Shown: positions 1 through 5,493 of the stretch, piece after piece
Position numbering within the stretch: position 1 is the first letter of the stretch
How the letters are laid out: each line of letters opens with the position of its first letter
NCBI GenBank assembly: GCA_030550225.1
Contig: JAUQPV010000191.1
Location: 1-5,493, forward strand
Reading direction: 5' to 3'
From: Acidobacteriota bacterium
GTDB taxonomy: Bacteria; Acidobacteriota; HRBIN11
DNA length: 5,493 nt
Program-made: the position numbers and the translations under genes
Notes under the pieces: model-generated
What the model was told of the DNA's origin: nothing
Databases searched by the model: none
Seen by the model: the letters and a program-made list of their open reading frames with translations, nothing else

Positions 1-659
1 CGGGGCGGACGGCCGGGCGGGTCTACGGTCGAGTCCGACTTCCCCGCCGTTTTATCATTCTGTGCCCGAACCACACCGGTATGGGTGCCCCGCTGGCCTG
101 CTGGGCGACGGGCGTGTGGGAAACGCCTCTGGGCCCCGTCCGGGTCGATGAAGAAATGGCCCACCACCTGATGGAACAATGCACCTTCTTAATCCATGAC
201 ACCGCGGCTCATCTGCGGGAACACTCTCTGGAGGTCCATCTGCCCTTTCTCCAATATCTGCTGGACGATTTTGTCTTCGTCCCGATCTGTGTCGGGACGT
301 CCCGCATGACTCAACTGACAGCGCTGGCCCAAGCCATTGCGGAGGTCATTCAGAGCTTGGGAGAGGAAGTCCTGCTGATCGCCAGTACGGATATGACGCA
401 CTATACGTCGGCCGCCGAAGCGACCCGATTCGACCAGCCGGCCATTCGATGCATGGAGCAGGTCGACGGTCCCGGCCTTTACGATACCGTCCACCGTCAC
501 CGTCTGACGATGTGCGGGTACTTGCCGACGACCGTCGTCTTGATGGCCGCTCGGGTCTTGGGGGCGACTCAAGGAACCCTGGTCGATTACACCCACTCGG
601 GGTTGGTAACGGGCGACGACACCTCGGTCGTGTCTTATGCCGGGATGATCATCGCCTGA
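1..659 (+). CDS. Memo-family protein (AmmeMemoRadiSam system protein B-like), 5' partial
   Basis: The reading frame is open from the left edge (first full codon at 3) and gives 218 residues to the TGA at 657-659. The first ATG, at 81, is not the true start: the codons before it encode the family hallmark PNHTG (Asn at 69-71, His at 72-74), preceded by a hydrophobic strand RRFIILC. About 40-50 N-terminal residues should lie outside the window, since the family is usually about 270 residues. Counting from codon 3, other Memo landmarks are EHSLEVHLPFLQ (His74, Glu77, His79), STDMTHY (Asp130, His133), MCG (Cys171) and the C-terminal THSG and SYAGM segments. In human MEMO1 the matching histidines and cysteine line a metal/redox site related to extradiol dioxygenases. 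The biochemical role of the bacterial proteins is unsettled; many are encoded near AMMECR1 and radical-SAM partners, neither of which is visible here. It is probably cytoplasmic. It converges on the amidohydrolase gene. The family call is secure, the function is not. Confidence 0.93.
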   Translation, partial: GRTAGRVYGRVRLPRRFIILCPNHTGMGAPLACWATGVWETPLGPVRVDEEMAHHLMEQCTFLIHDTAAHLREHSLEVHLPFLQYLLDDFVFVPICVGTSRMTQLTALAQAIAEVIQSLGEEVLLIASTDMTHYTSAAEATRFDQPAIRCMEQVDGPGLYDTVHRHRLTMCGYLPTTVVLMAARVLGATQGTLVDYTHSGLVTGDDTSVVSYAGMIIA

Positions 660-674
660 GAAAGACTCAGGCAG

Positions 675-721
675 TTCGGCTGTTGGGCCAGGGTCGGAAA
701 AGCCGAATCCATGCGGATTTT
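675..721. terminator. possible bidirectional terminator between convergent genes
   Basis: Two overlapping inverted repeats fill the 80-bp gap between the two convergent stop codons. TTCGGCT (675-681) and AGCCGAA (701-707) match perfectly over 7 bp with a 19-nt loop. AATCC (706-710) and GGATT (715-719) form a 5-bp stem around ATGC, followed on the + strand by a short T run (718-721). Read on the - strand, the second hairpin is followed shortly by TTTT (complement of 698-701). The stems and T runs are short, so this is a modest candidate supported mainly by its place between convergent genes. Confidence 0.4.
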
Positions 722-739
722 CACGAACCGAACGCTCTG

Positions 740-2083
740 CTATCTGCCCACCTCGATAGGTCCCCCGAAGTCGTTCCGGTAGACGTGACCGCCCTTCATG
801 ACGAACTGGACTCGTTGGAGAACCATTACGTCTTCCAGGGGATTTCCCTCGACGGCGATGATATCGGCATACTTACCCGGCTCCAGCGTCCCGACGCGGT
901 CCGACCAGCCCAGGAGCTCGGCGGCATGGATCGTCGCCGCTTGAATCGCCTGAAGGGGTGTCAGCCCCAGATGGACCATGACGGCGAATTCTCGGGCGTT
1001 GAGACCATGGGGGTACACGGCCGCATCCGTCCCAAAGGCGACGGGTACGCCCATCTGGAAGGCCCGCCGGATGTTCTGGCGAGCCGCCGGCATGACTTTC
1101 CGAGCCTTCTCCATGATGAAGGGCGGGATTTGAAGTTTCGGGGCGTTTTCCATGAACCAGTCGGCCAGGTAGAGGGTCGGCACCAGGTAGACCCGCTTTT
1201 CCCGCATGAGCCGGACGGCCTCGTCGTCGATGTAGCTTCCGTGTTCGATAGAATCCACGCCGACCCGGACAGCCAGCAAGATGCCGGCCCGTCCGTGGGC
1301 GTGGGCGGCGACCTTCCGGCCCAACTTGTGGGCCTCTTGGACGATGACCCGGAGTTCATCCTCGTTGAATTCGTAGACTTCCGGGTTGTCCCCCTTGGAC
1401 AGGACCCCGCCGGTCGCGCAGACCTTAATGACGTTGGCCCCGTACTTAATGACTTCTCGGACCTTCCGAAGGACGGCGTCCGGTCCGTCGGCGACGCCCT
1501 CGGCCTGATGGCGGTATTCAGGCGGCAGGAGGCTTTCGTCGCAGTGGCCACCCGTGATGCCCAAAGCCGGTCCCGAGACGACCATCCGGGGACCCGGGAG
1601 GTCGCCAGCTTCGATGGCGTCCCGCAGGGCGACGTCTGTATAACCGGACGCCCCGACGTCGCGGACTGTCGTGAAGCCGGCCATCAGGGTAAGCCGGGCA
1701 TTCTTAGCTCCGATGAGGGCCTGCCGGGGCACGGAGAGGCCGAGGGCGCTGTAGCCGATATACCGGGGTTCACCCGTGAGGTGGGTGTGCATGTCGATGA
1801 GGCCTGGTAAGACCGTGGCCCGGGATAGGTCAAAGATGCGGGCGTCGGTCGGGACCCGGACCTGGCCCGCTGGCCCGACGGCCTCGATCTTCTCGCCCCG
1901 AACGACGATGACGACATTCTCTAAGATGCGGCCCTGGCGGACGTCCAATAGACGACCGGCTTGGAGGACCGTGACGGCCTTGTCCGGGGCAGGCTCCGGG
2001 GCTTGCGCGCTGGCGATGGCTCCGACAGCGGCCCATAGGATGACGAGGCCCAGGACTCGTGGATTCCATCGGCGAGACCGCAT
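740..2083 (-). CDS. secreted amidohydrolase, imidazolonepropionase/Xaa-Pro dipeptidase-like
   Basis: This 447-residue metal-dependent amidohydrolase has a Sec-type signal peptide: a basic start (RSRRWNPR), a hydrophobic core (residues 10-25) and a likely cut after ASA (24-26). A small beta-sandwich portion (38-92) leads into a TIM barrel. Barrel metal and catalytic candidates are HTH (His99, His101), Lys220 in the KVCATGG motif (a possible carbamylated bridging lysine), His261 and His263 (AHAH), His281 (IEHG) and Asp353 (GTD). The tail closes with the family signature EPGKYADIIAVEGNP (401-415). All expected active-site residues are present, so it should be active. Relatives include imidazolonepropionase, prolidases and other cyclic-amide or peptide hydrolases; the substrate cannot be read from sequence. 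The start at 2083 is chosen over an upstream in-frame ATG at 2209 because it has a Shine-Dalgarno site and begins the signal peptide. The mature protein should act in the periplasm or outside the cell. It is divergent from cstA. Confidence 0.93.
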   Translation of the reverse strand: MRSRRWNPRVLGLVILWAAVGAIASAQAPEPAPDKAVTVLQAGRLLDVRQGRILENVVIVVRGEKIEAVGPAGQVRVPTDARIFDLSRATVLPGLIDMHTHLTGEPRYIGYSALGLSVPRQALIGAKNARLTLMAGFTTVRDVGASGYTDVALRDAIEAGDLPGPRMVVSGPALGITGGHCDESLLPPEYRHQAEGVADGPDAVLRKVREVIKYGANVIKVCATGGVLSKGDNPEVYEFNEDELRVIVQEAHKLGRKVAAHAHGRAGILLAVRVGVDSIEHGSYIDDEAVRLMREKRVYLVPTLYLADWFMENAPKLQIPPFIMEKARKVMPAARQNIRRAFQMGVPVAFGTDAAVYPHGLNAREFAVMVHLGLTPLQAIQAATIHAAELLGWSDRVGTLEPGKYADIIAVEGNPLEDVMVLQRVQFVMKGGHVYRNDFGGPIEVGR

Positions 2084-2089
2084 AGCCGA

Positions 2090-2097
2090 CCTCTCCC
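2090..2097 (-). promoter_or_regulatory. ribosome binding site deciding the amidohydrolase start
   Basis: On the - strand GGGAGAGG lies six bases before the ATG at 2083-2081. No comparable purine tract was noted before the upstream in-frame ATG at 2209, and the promoter candidate at 2121-2148 lies downstream of that ATG. This supports the shorter, signal-peptide-bearing product. Confidence 0.65.
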
Positions 2098-2120
2098 GAG
2101 ATGTCCAGAAGTGCTTCAGG

Positions 2121-2148
2121 AGTATATCCGGGGTGGCACGAGATGCAA
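2121..2148 (-). promoter_or_regulatory. sigma70-like promoter for the amidohydrolase gene
   Basis: Read on the - strand, TTGCAT (complement of 2143-2148) is followed after 16 bases by TATACT (complement of 2121-2126). The -10 matches the consensus at five of six positions; the -35 matches only its TTG half. Transcription would start near 2114, giving a leader of about 30 nt before the ATG. Position and spacing are good, but the weak -35 keeps the call moderate. No equally good promoter was found for cstA on the other strand. Confidence 0.5.
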
Positions 2149-2172
2149 GACCGGGCCAAAGGACAAATACTC

Positions 2173-2256
2173 TTGCTCTTTGCCCTTTTCCCGAATCCCA
2201 AACACCCAACGCCGAACCGGCTTGTATCCTGCATCCTGTATCCTGTATCCTGCATT
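2173..2256. repeat. in-phase array of degenerate 7-bp repeats upstream of cstA
   Basis: Twelve consecutive 7-bp units can be laid out without a single phase break. The cstA-proximal units are nearly identical: CTGCATC at 2229, CTGTATC at 2236 and 2243, CTGCATT at 2250. The distal units fall into related groups: TTGCTCT at 2173, TTGCCCT at 2180; AATCCCA at 2194, AACACCC at 2201, AACGCCG at 2208. Distal units begin with AA or TT, proximal ones with CT, and two further units beginning with AA may extend the array to 2159. The array fills most of the space between the amidohydrolase promoter and the cstA ribosome binding site. A 7-bp period does not fit coding sequence. Heptameric short tandem repeats are known from cyanobacteria and other bacteria; the role of this one is unknown. 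Confidence 0.7.
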
Positions 2257-2270
2257 CTGATCGACGGCGG

Positions 2271-2277
2271 GGAGGTG
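2271..2277 (+). promoter_or_regulatory. strong ribosome binding site for cstA
   Basis: GGAGGTG is a near-perfect Shine-Dalgarno sequence ending four bases before the ATG at 2282. It fixes the cstA start and lies about 15 bases after the last clear 7-bp repeat unit, so the repeat array would be part of, or next to, the cstA leader. Confidence 0.75.
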
Positions 2278-2281
2278 CCGT

Positions 2282-4039
2282 ATGAACGTCGGTCTGGGCA
2301 TGTTGATATCCCTGGGCATCCTACTCCTCGGGTATCTCTTTTACGGTCGCTGGGTCGGACGGCGGCTCGGCGTCGACCCGAATCGGCCGACGCCGGCCCA
2401 CACCCAGTATGACGGCGTCGACTACGCCCCAGCCCGGCCCCTGCTCCTCTTCGGACACCATTTTTCGGCCATCGCGGCGGCCGGACCGATCGTCGGACCG
2501 ACGCTGGCGATCCTTTACGGGTTCCTGCCCGTGTGGCTGTGGGTCGTCCTGGGGGTCATCCTGATCGGGGCCGTGCACGACATGACGGCCTTGTTCCTCA
2601 GTATCCGAGAGGGGGGCCGTTCAATCGCCGAAGTCGCCCGACGGACGTTAGGTCCCGTCGGGTACTTTTTCTTCCTGAGTTTTGCGCTCTTCCTGTGCAT
2701 CTTAGTGGCGGCGGCCTTTGCGGACCTAACGGCTGTTGCCCTGACGTCCCATCATCCGGCGGCAGAGTTCGGGATTCAGCCGAGTCAGACGCTTCTCCGG
2801 ACGCGGACGTTTAACGGCGAGCCACATGTAATGATCGGGGGCGTCGCCTCAACGTCGGCCATCGTGATGACCCTGTTAGCGCCCTTCATTGGGTGGCTCG
2901 TGTATCGTCGGCATGCGCCGACGTGGCTGGCTTCGGTCCTGGCGGCGACCGGGGCGGTCTTTTCTATCCTGGTCGGCCTCTACTGGCCCCTTCAACTAAA
3001 TCCCAAGGTTTGGATTCTCATCATTATGATGTACATCCTGGCGGCCGCCTATGTCCCCATCTGGCTGATCATCCAGCCCCGAGACTACGTCAACGTTCAG
3101 ATCCTGTACCTGGGCCTGCTGAGCCTGATCGCCGGGACCGTCGGCCTGGGCCTGGCCGGTCATCGGATCGAGGCGCCCCTCTTTCACGTCACGGCCGACG
3201 CCGTCGCCCGACTCGGCGAGCTGTGGCCTTTCTTGTTCATCACCGTCGCCTGCGGGGCCGCCTCGGGGGCGCATGGGCTGATCGCTACGGGCACGACCAG
3301 CAAGCAGGTATCGAACGAAAAGCACATCCCCGTCGTCGGTTACGGTGGAATGCTGATGGAATCGGTCTTGGCCCTGTGCGTCATCTTCGCCATCGTGGGG
3401 GGCCTGGGGTATGCCAAATACATGGAAATCACGTGGCCGGCCCAGGGTCGGGGGAATGCGCCCCTGGCCTTTGCCCTGGCGGCGGGTTACACACTGTTCA
3501 AAGGACTGCACATTCCGCTGATCTATGGGACGCTGTTTGGGATCATCCTCTTGGAAGGCTTTTTGGTCACGACCATCGACGCCGTGATGCGCCTTTCTCG
3601 ATACCTCATCGAAGAATTCTGGCGGGTCCTGTGGGGGAACCGGGTCCCAGGCGTCTTGCAGCTTCGGTTTGTTAACTCGCTGATCCCCGTCGTCCTGACG
3701 GCGGGCCTGGCCTTTTCTCGGGGCTACACCCGCATCTGGCCCCTCTTTGGCGCTTCGAACCAACTCCTGGCGGCGCTCACGCTGGTCGTCGCGACGGTAT
3801 GGTTGGTCCAGAAGGCGCGAACCTACTGGTTCGCAATCCTCCCAGCCGTCTTCATGAGTGGGACGACCATCACGGCCCTGGCGTTGACGGTCATGCGACG
3901 CTTCCAGGCTCATGATTACCTCTTAAGCTTTACGGCCTTTCTCCTCCTGGGCCTGGCCGTCGGCTTTATCGTCCAAAGTGTGCGCTTCTTCGTGACTCGG
4001 GGGCGGGGCGCCTGGACATGGGGTGCGGCGTCCCGTTAA
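2282..4039 (+). CDS. cstA: carbon starvation protein CstA-type membrane transporter
   Basis: This is a 585-residue polytopic inner-membrane protein with many hydrophobic segments (for example 4-20, 81-98, 123-150, 190-207, 214-233, 243-264, 273-292, 356-375, 411-430, 464-478, 494-509, 515-535, 548-566). CstA-family signatures appear in order: YDGVDYAP (43-50), LFGHHFSAIAAAGPIVGP (56-73), GAVHDMTALFLSIREGGRS (96-114), YVPIWLIIQPRDYVN (257-271), CGAASGAHGLIATGTTSKQ (324-342), GYGGMLMES (353-361) and WPLFGASNQLLAALTL (486-501). Family members such as E. coli CstA and BtsT are linked to peptide or pyruvate uptake under carbon limitation; the substrate here is not determined. E. coli CstA is about 700 residues, so this is a short form. 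The YbdD-like small protein often encoded after cstA is absent from the next 328 bp. The gene is divergent from the exported amidohydrolase, is preceded by the 7-bp repeat array, and is followed by a probable terminator. Confidence 0.95.
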   Translation: MNVGLGMLISLGILLLGYLFYGRWVGRRLGVDPNRPTPAHTQYDGVDYAPARPLLLFGHHFSAIAAAGPIVGPTLAILYGFLPVWLWVVLGVILIGAVHDMTALFLSIREGGRSIAEVARRTLGPVGYFFFLSFALFLCILVAAAFADLTAVALTSHHPAAEFGIQPSQTLLRTRTFNGEPHVMIGGVASTSAIVMTLLAPFIGWLVYRRHAPTWLASVLAATGAVFSILVGLYWPLQLNPKVWILIIMMYILAAAYVPIWLIIQPRDYVNVQILYLGLLSLIAGTVGLGLAGHRIEAPLFHVTADAVARLGELWPFLFITVACGAASGAHGLIATGTTSKQVSNEKHIPVVGYGGMLMESVLALCVIFAIVGGLGYAKYMEITWPAQGRGNAPLAFALAAGYTLFKGLHIPLIYGTLFGIILLEGFLVTTIDAVMRLSRYLIEEFWRVLWGNRVPGVLQLRFVNSLIPVVLTAGLAFSRGYTRIWPLFGASNQLLAALTLVVATVWLVQKARTYWFAILPAVFMSGTTITALALTVMRRFQAHDYLLSFTAFLLLGLAVGFIVQSVRFFVTRGRGAWTWGAASR

Positions 4040-4057
4040 GGTAAAGATCTCGAAATG

Positions 4058-4111
4058 AGACGGCCCAAAGCCCTATGGGTTGACTCTAAGGGCCGGGTCT
4101 GTTAAGCTTTT
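4058..4111 (+). terminator. probable rho-independent terminator after cstA
   Basis: Nineteen bases after the cstA stop, AGAC-GGCCC (4058-4066) pairs with GGGCC (4090-4094) and, past a two-base bulge, GTCT (4097-4100). Nested inside is AGCCC (4069-4073) with GGGTT (4077-4081) around TAT. The structure is followed by a T run at 4108-4111. The bulge and the seven-base gap before the T run make it imperfect, but the GC-rich stem and its position after the gene support termination. Confidence 0.5.
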
Positions 4112-4166
4112 ATACACAGGGAAAGGCGTGTTCGTATCCAAGGAGTGACCTCAAAACCCCTTAGAA

Positions 4167-4311
4167 GTCCCTTCTCGGGAGAGGAGGACGGCGGATCCGG
4201 TCGGGCGACTCAAGCCGCCGTACTTCAGTTGTATTCTCTGCCAGGTGGTAAGAAGGGGGACCCCCTGTCAGGAATCGGGTGGATGAGGGGTACGTTGGGA
4301 AGATTCCTGGC
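4167..4311 (+). promoter_or_regulatory. highly structured non-coding stretch before the kinase gene
   Basis: The 328-bp gap at 4040-4367 shows no convincing gene. Past the cstA terminator it is packed with inverted repeats. Stem 1: GTCC (4167-4170) and TTCTC (4172-4176) pair with GAGGA (4181-4185) and GGAC (4186-4189), with one bulged C and a GGGA (GNRA-type) loop. Stem 2: ACGGCGG (4188-4194) with CCGCCGT (4215-4221), enclosing GTC-GGGC-GAC. Stem 3: CTGCCAGG (4238-4245) with CCTGTCAG (4264-4271), one mismatch. Stem 4: AGGGG (4254-4258) with CCCCT (4262-4266). Stem 5: GTCAGGAATC (4267-4276) with GATTCCTGGC (4302-4311), 10 bp with one G-U. Stem 3 excludes stems 4 and 5, so alternative folds are possible. 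A weak -10-like TATACA lies at 4111-4116 without a good -35. It could be a regulatory leader for the kinase or an unnamed RNA; no known riboswitch class was recognised. Confidence 0.3.
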
Positions 4312-4320
4312 TCCTGGCTC
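4307..4320 (+). repeat. two-copy 7-bp tandem repeat CTGGCTC
   Basis: CTGGCTC occurs twice in direct tandem at 4307-4313 and 4314-4320. Seen one register over, ATTCCTG, GCTCCTG and GCTCGGG (4303-4323) form three related units. The period is the same as in the larger array before cstA, and the place is again the upstream region of a gene. It overlaps the 3' arm of the last stem in the structured stretch. It is short, and chance duplication cannot be excluded. Confidence 0.4.
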
Positions 4321-4367
4321 GGGTGAGTCGGTCAAGACGCCTGGAGCTTGGAGGGGCAGGGGGGCGA

Positions 4368-5493
4368 ATGAATTTTGTCGGCGCGACCGAGATACCGCTC
4401 AAAATCGGGAAATACTTCGTGAAGCGTCTCCTCGGTCAGGGGGGCATGGGTCAAGTCTACCACGCCCATGACCCCGTCATCGGTCGGGACGTGGCCATCA
4501 AAATCATTTACCCTCAATTGGCCACCGACCCGGAGCTGACCCGTCGCTTCCTGCACGAGGCTCGCTCTGCCGGGCGCTTGCACCATCCCAATATCGTCAT
4601 CATCTACGAGTGCAGTGAAGAGAAGGGAGTTCCCTATATCGTCATGGAATACCTGGAGGGCCGGGACCTCAACAGCGTCATCAGTGCTCAAGAACCGATG
4701 AGCCTGGATCAGAAGTTGGACATCATTCGGCAAGCCTGCGATGCTTTGGCTTACGCTCATCAGCAGGGCGTCGTCCATCGGGACATCAAGCCCTCCAACA
4801 TCTTTATCCTGAAGAACGGTGTAGTGAAGATCATCGACTTTGGCCTCGCCAAGGTCGGGATGACACAGTTGACGCAGGTCGGGAAAGTCGTCGGCACGCC
4901 TTACTACATCGCTCCCGAGCGACTCTCCGGTCGTCAAGAAGCCCCGGACGCCCGGTCCGACCTCTTCTCACTGGGCGTGACGATGTACGAACTTATCACG
5001 TATCGGCGTCCCTTTGACGGCGACGACCTGAACAGCATCCTGTTCAAGATCCTTCATCAGGACCCGCCGCCGATCACGCAGTTCATCGAGATTCCGTATG
5101 CCGCTGAGGTCCAGCAGGTCTTGGACAAAGCGCTGGCGAAGCAACCGGACCGCCGATTCCAGACAGCCTTCGAGATGAAACAAGCTATCGAGGCCTTGTT
5201 GGATCGGATTCATGGAGGTGCTCCGTCAGTCGTTCACAAGCCGGCGGCAGTGCCAGTCTCACCGATCTCCGCGCCGGCGGGTCAGCCGAGCCCCGAGCAG
5301 GGCATTGACCGAGAGCCTACGCGGCCCATTCGCGATCGCCGGGCCGTATCTCCGGTGGATCGATCCACGGGTCCCGAGATGGTCCTGCAACTGGGACATC
5401 GGGACTTCGTATGGGCTGTCCTTTTCTCGCCGGACGGTCGGGTGTTGGCGAGCGGGGGTCGGGACCGGACGGTGCGTCTGTGGGACGTGGAGA
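4368..5493 (+). CDS. Ser/Thr protein kinase with C-terminal WD40 repeats, 3' partial
   Basis: The frame stays open from the ATG at 4368 to the right edge (375 full codons). A Hanks-type kinase domain covers about residues 16-285: glycine loop GQGGMG (23-28), VAIK with ATP-binding Lys45, helix-C Glu64 in FLHEAR, catalytic loop HRDIKPSN (137-144; Asp139, Lys141, Asn144), DFG (157-159) and APE (182-184). All catalytic residues are present and it is an RD kinase, so it should be active. A Pro/Ala-rich linker (about 288-336) follows, with no membrane segment. The first WD40 repeat starts at Gly343-His344 (GHRDFVWAVLFSPDG) and ends RLWD (370-373). More repeats should follow outside the window. The layout resembles PkwA of Thermomonospora curvata, a kinase joined to a WD40 propeller, where the propeller likely binds partners. 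The ATG is chosen because the kinase fold begins 15 residues later; GGAGGGG at 4350-4356 and a G run nearer the ATG are imperfect ribosome sites. An in-frame GTG at 4323 is an alternative start. Confidence 0.95.
   Translation, partial: MNFVGATEIPLKIGKYFVKRLLGQGGMGQVYHAHDPVIGRDVAIKIIYPQLATDPELTRRFLHEARSAGRLHHPNIVIIYECSEEKGVPYIVMEYLEGRDLNSVISAQEPMSLDQKLDIIRQACDALAYAHQQGVVHRDIKPSNIFILKNGVVKIIDFGLAKVGMTQLTQVGKVVGTPYYIAPERLSGRQEAPDARSDLFSLGVTMYELITYRRPFDGDDLNSILFKILHQDPPPITQFIEIPYAAEVQQVLDKALAKQPDRRFQTAFEMKQAIEALLDRIHGGAPSVVHKPAAVPVSPISAPAGQPSPEQGIDREPTRPIRDRRAVSPVDRSTGPEMVLQLGHRDFVWAVLFSPDGRVLASGGRDRTVRLWDVE

Noticed and set aside
449..1810. Long open frame on the + strand opposite the amidohydrolase
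   Set aside because: It is antisense to a gene with a full set of amidohydrolase motifs. Its translation is Arg/Asp/Gly-rich without recognisable domains, as expected for a GC-rich shadow frame.
2084..2209. 42-residue N-terminal extension of the amidohydrolase
   Set aside because: It would bury the signal peptide inside the protein and would require transcription from upstream of the best promoter candidate. The ATG at 2083 has a good ribosome site.
2996..3913. 305-codon open frame on the - strand within cstA
   Set aside because: It is antisense to well-conserved CstA sequence, its translation is rich in Asp, Gln and Arg with no domain, and it has no ribosome site worth noting.
4080..4116. 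TTGACT (4080-4085) and TATACA (4111-4116) as a kinase promoter
   Set aside because: The spacing is 25 bases, far from the usual 16-18, and TTGACT lies in the terminator hairpin.
4206..4221. Slight likeness to the GACGCAAAGCC segment of c-di-GMP-I riboswitches
   Set aside because: The upstream GGGCAAACC segment and the tetraloop-receptor parts of that class were not found, so the likeness is probably chance.
4145..4471. 108-codon + strand frame in the gap before the kinase
   Set aside because: It overlaps the first 100 bases of the kinase gene in another frame, covers the inverted-repeat region, and its translation is low in hydrophobic residues with no recognisable motif.
4332..4937. 201-codon - strand frame opposite the kinase domain
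   Set aside because: It is antisense to the conserved kinase catalytic core, which explains its openness.

Overview
The window comes from a GC-rich bacterium. It holds four protein-coding genes, two of them cut by the window edges. From left to right they are a Memo-family protein (partial at its 5' side, + strand), a secreted imidazolonepropionase/prolidase-like amidohydrolase (- strand), a CstA-type carbon-starvation transporter (+ strand), and a Ser/Thr protein kinase that runs into a WD40 domain (+ strand, cut by the right edge). Kinase-WD40 fusions are commonest in lineages rich in eukaryote-like kinases, such as Acidobacteria, Planctomycetes, Chloroflexi, Actinobacteria and Cyanobacteria. 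An uncultured or thermophilic member of one of these groups is plausible, but the sequence does not fix the taxon.

Layout: 1-659 is the Memo gene. Positions 660-739 are a short convergent gap with inverted repeats that could end transcription from both sides. Positions 740-2083 (- strand) are the amidohydrolase; its start is set by a Shine-Dalgarno site and a signal peptide, not by the longest open frame. Positions 2084-2281 are a divergent intergenic region with a fair promoter for the amidohydrolase and an unusual in-phase array of degenerate 7-bp repeats just before cstA. Positions 2282-4039 are cstA. Positions 4040-4367 are a 328-bp non-coding gap with a probable terminator, then a chain of overlapping inverted repeats and a small 7-bp duplication. 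From 4368 to the right edge is the kinase gene.

How the genes relate: the exported amidohydrolase (family known for prolidase, imidazolonepropionase and related C-N hydrolases) and the CstA transporter (family linked to peptide and pyruvate uptake during carbon limitation) are divergent and share one control region. A nutrient-scavenging pair is a reasonable inference, but not shown. The Memo gene and the kinase look like unrelated neighbours. No mobile element, CRISPR array, tRNA or rRNA gene was seen. The non-coding signals (the heptamer array and the structured stretch before the kinase) are the least explained parts of the window.
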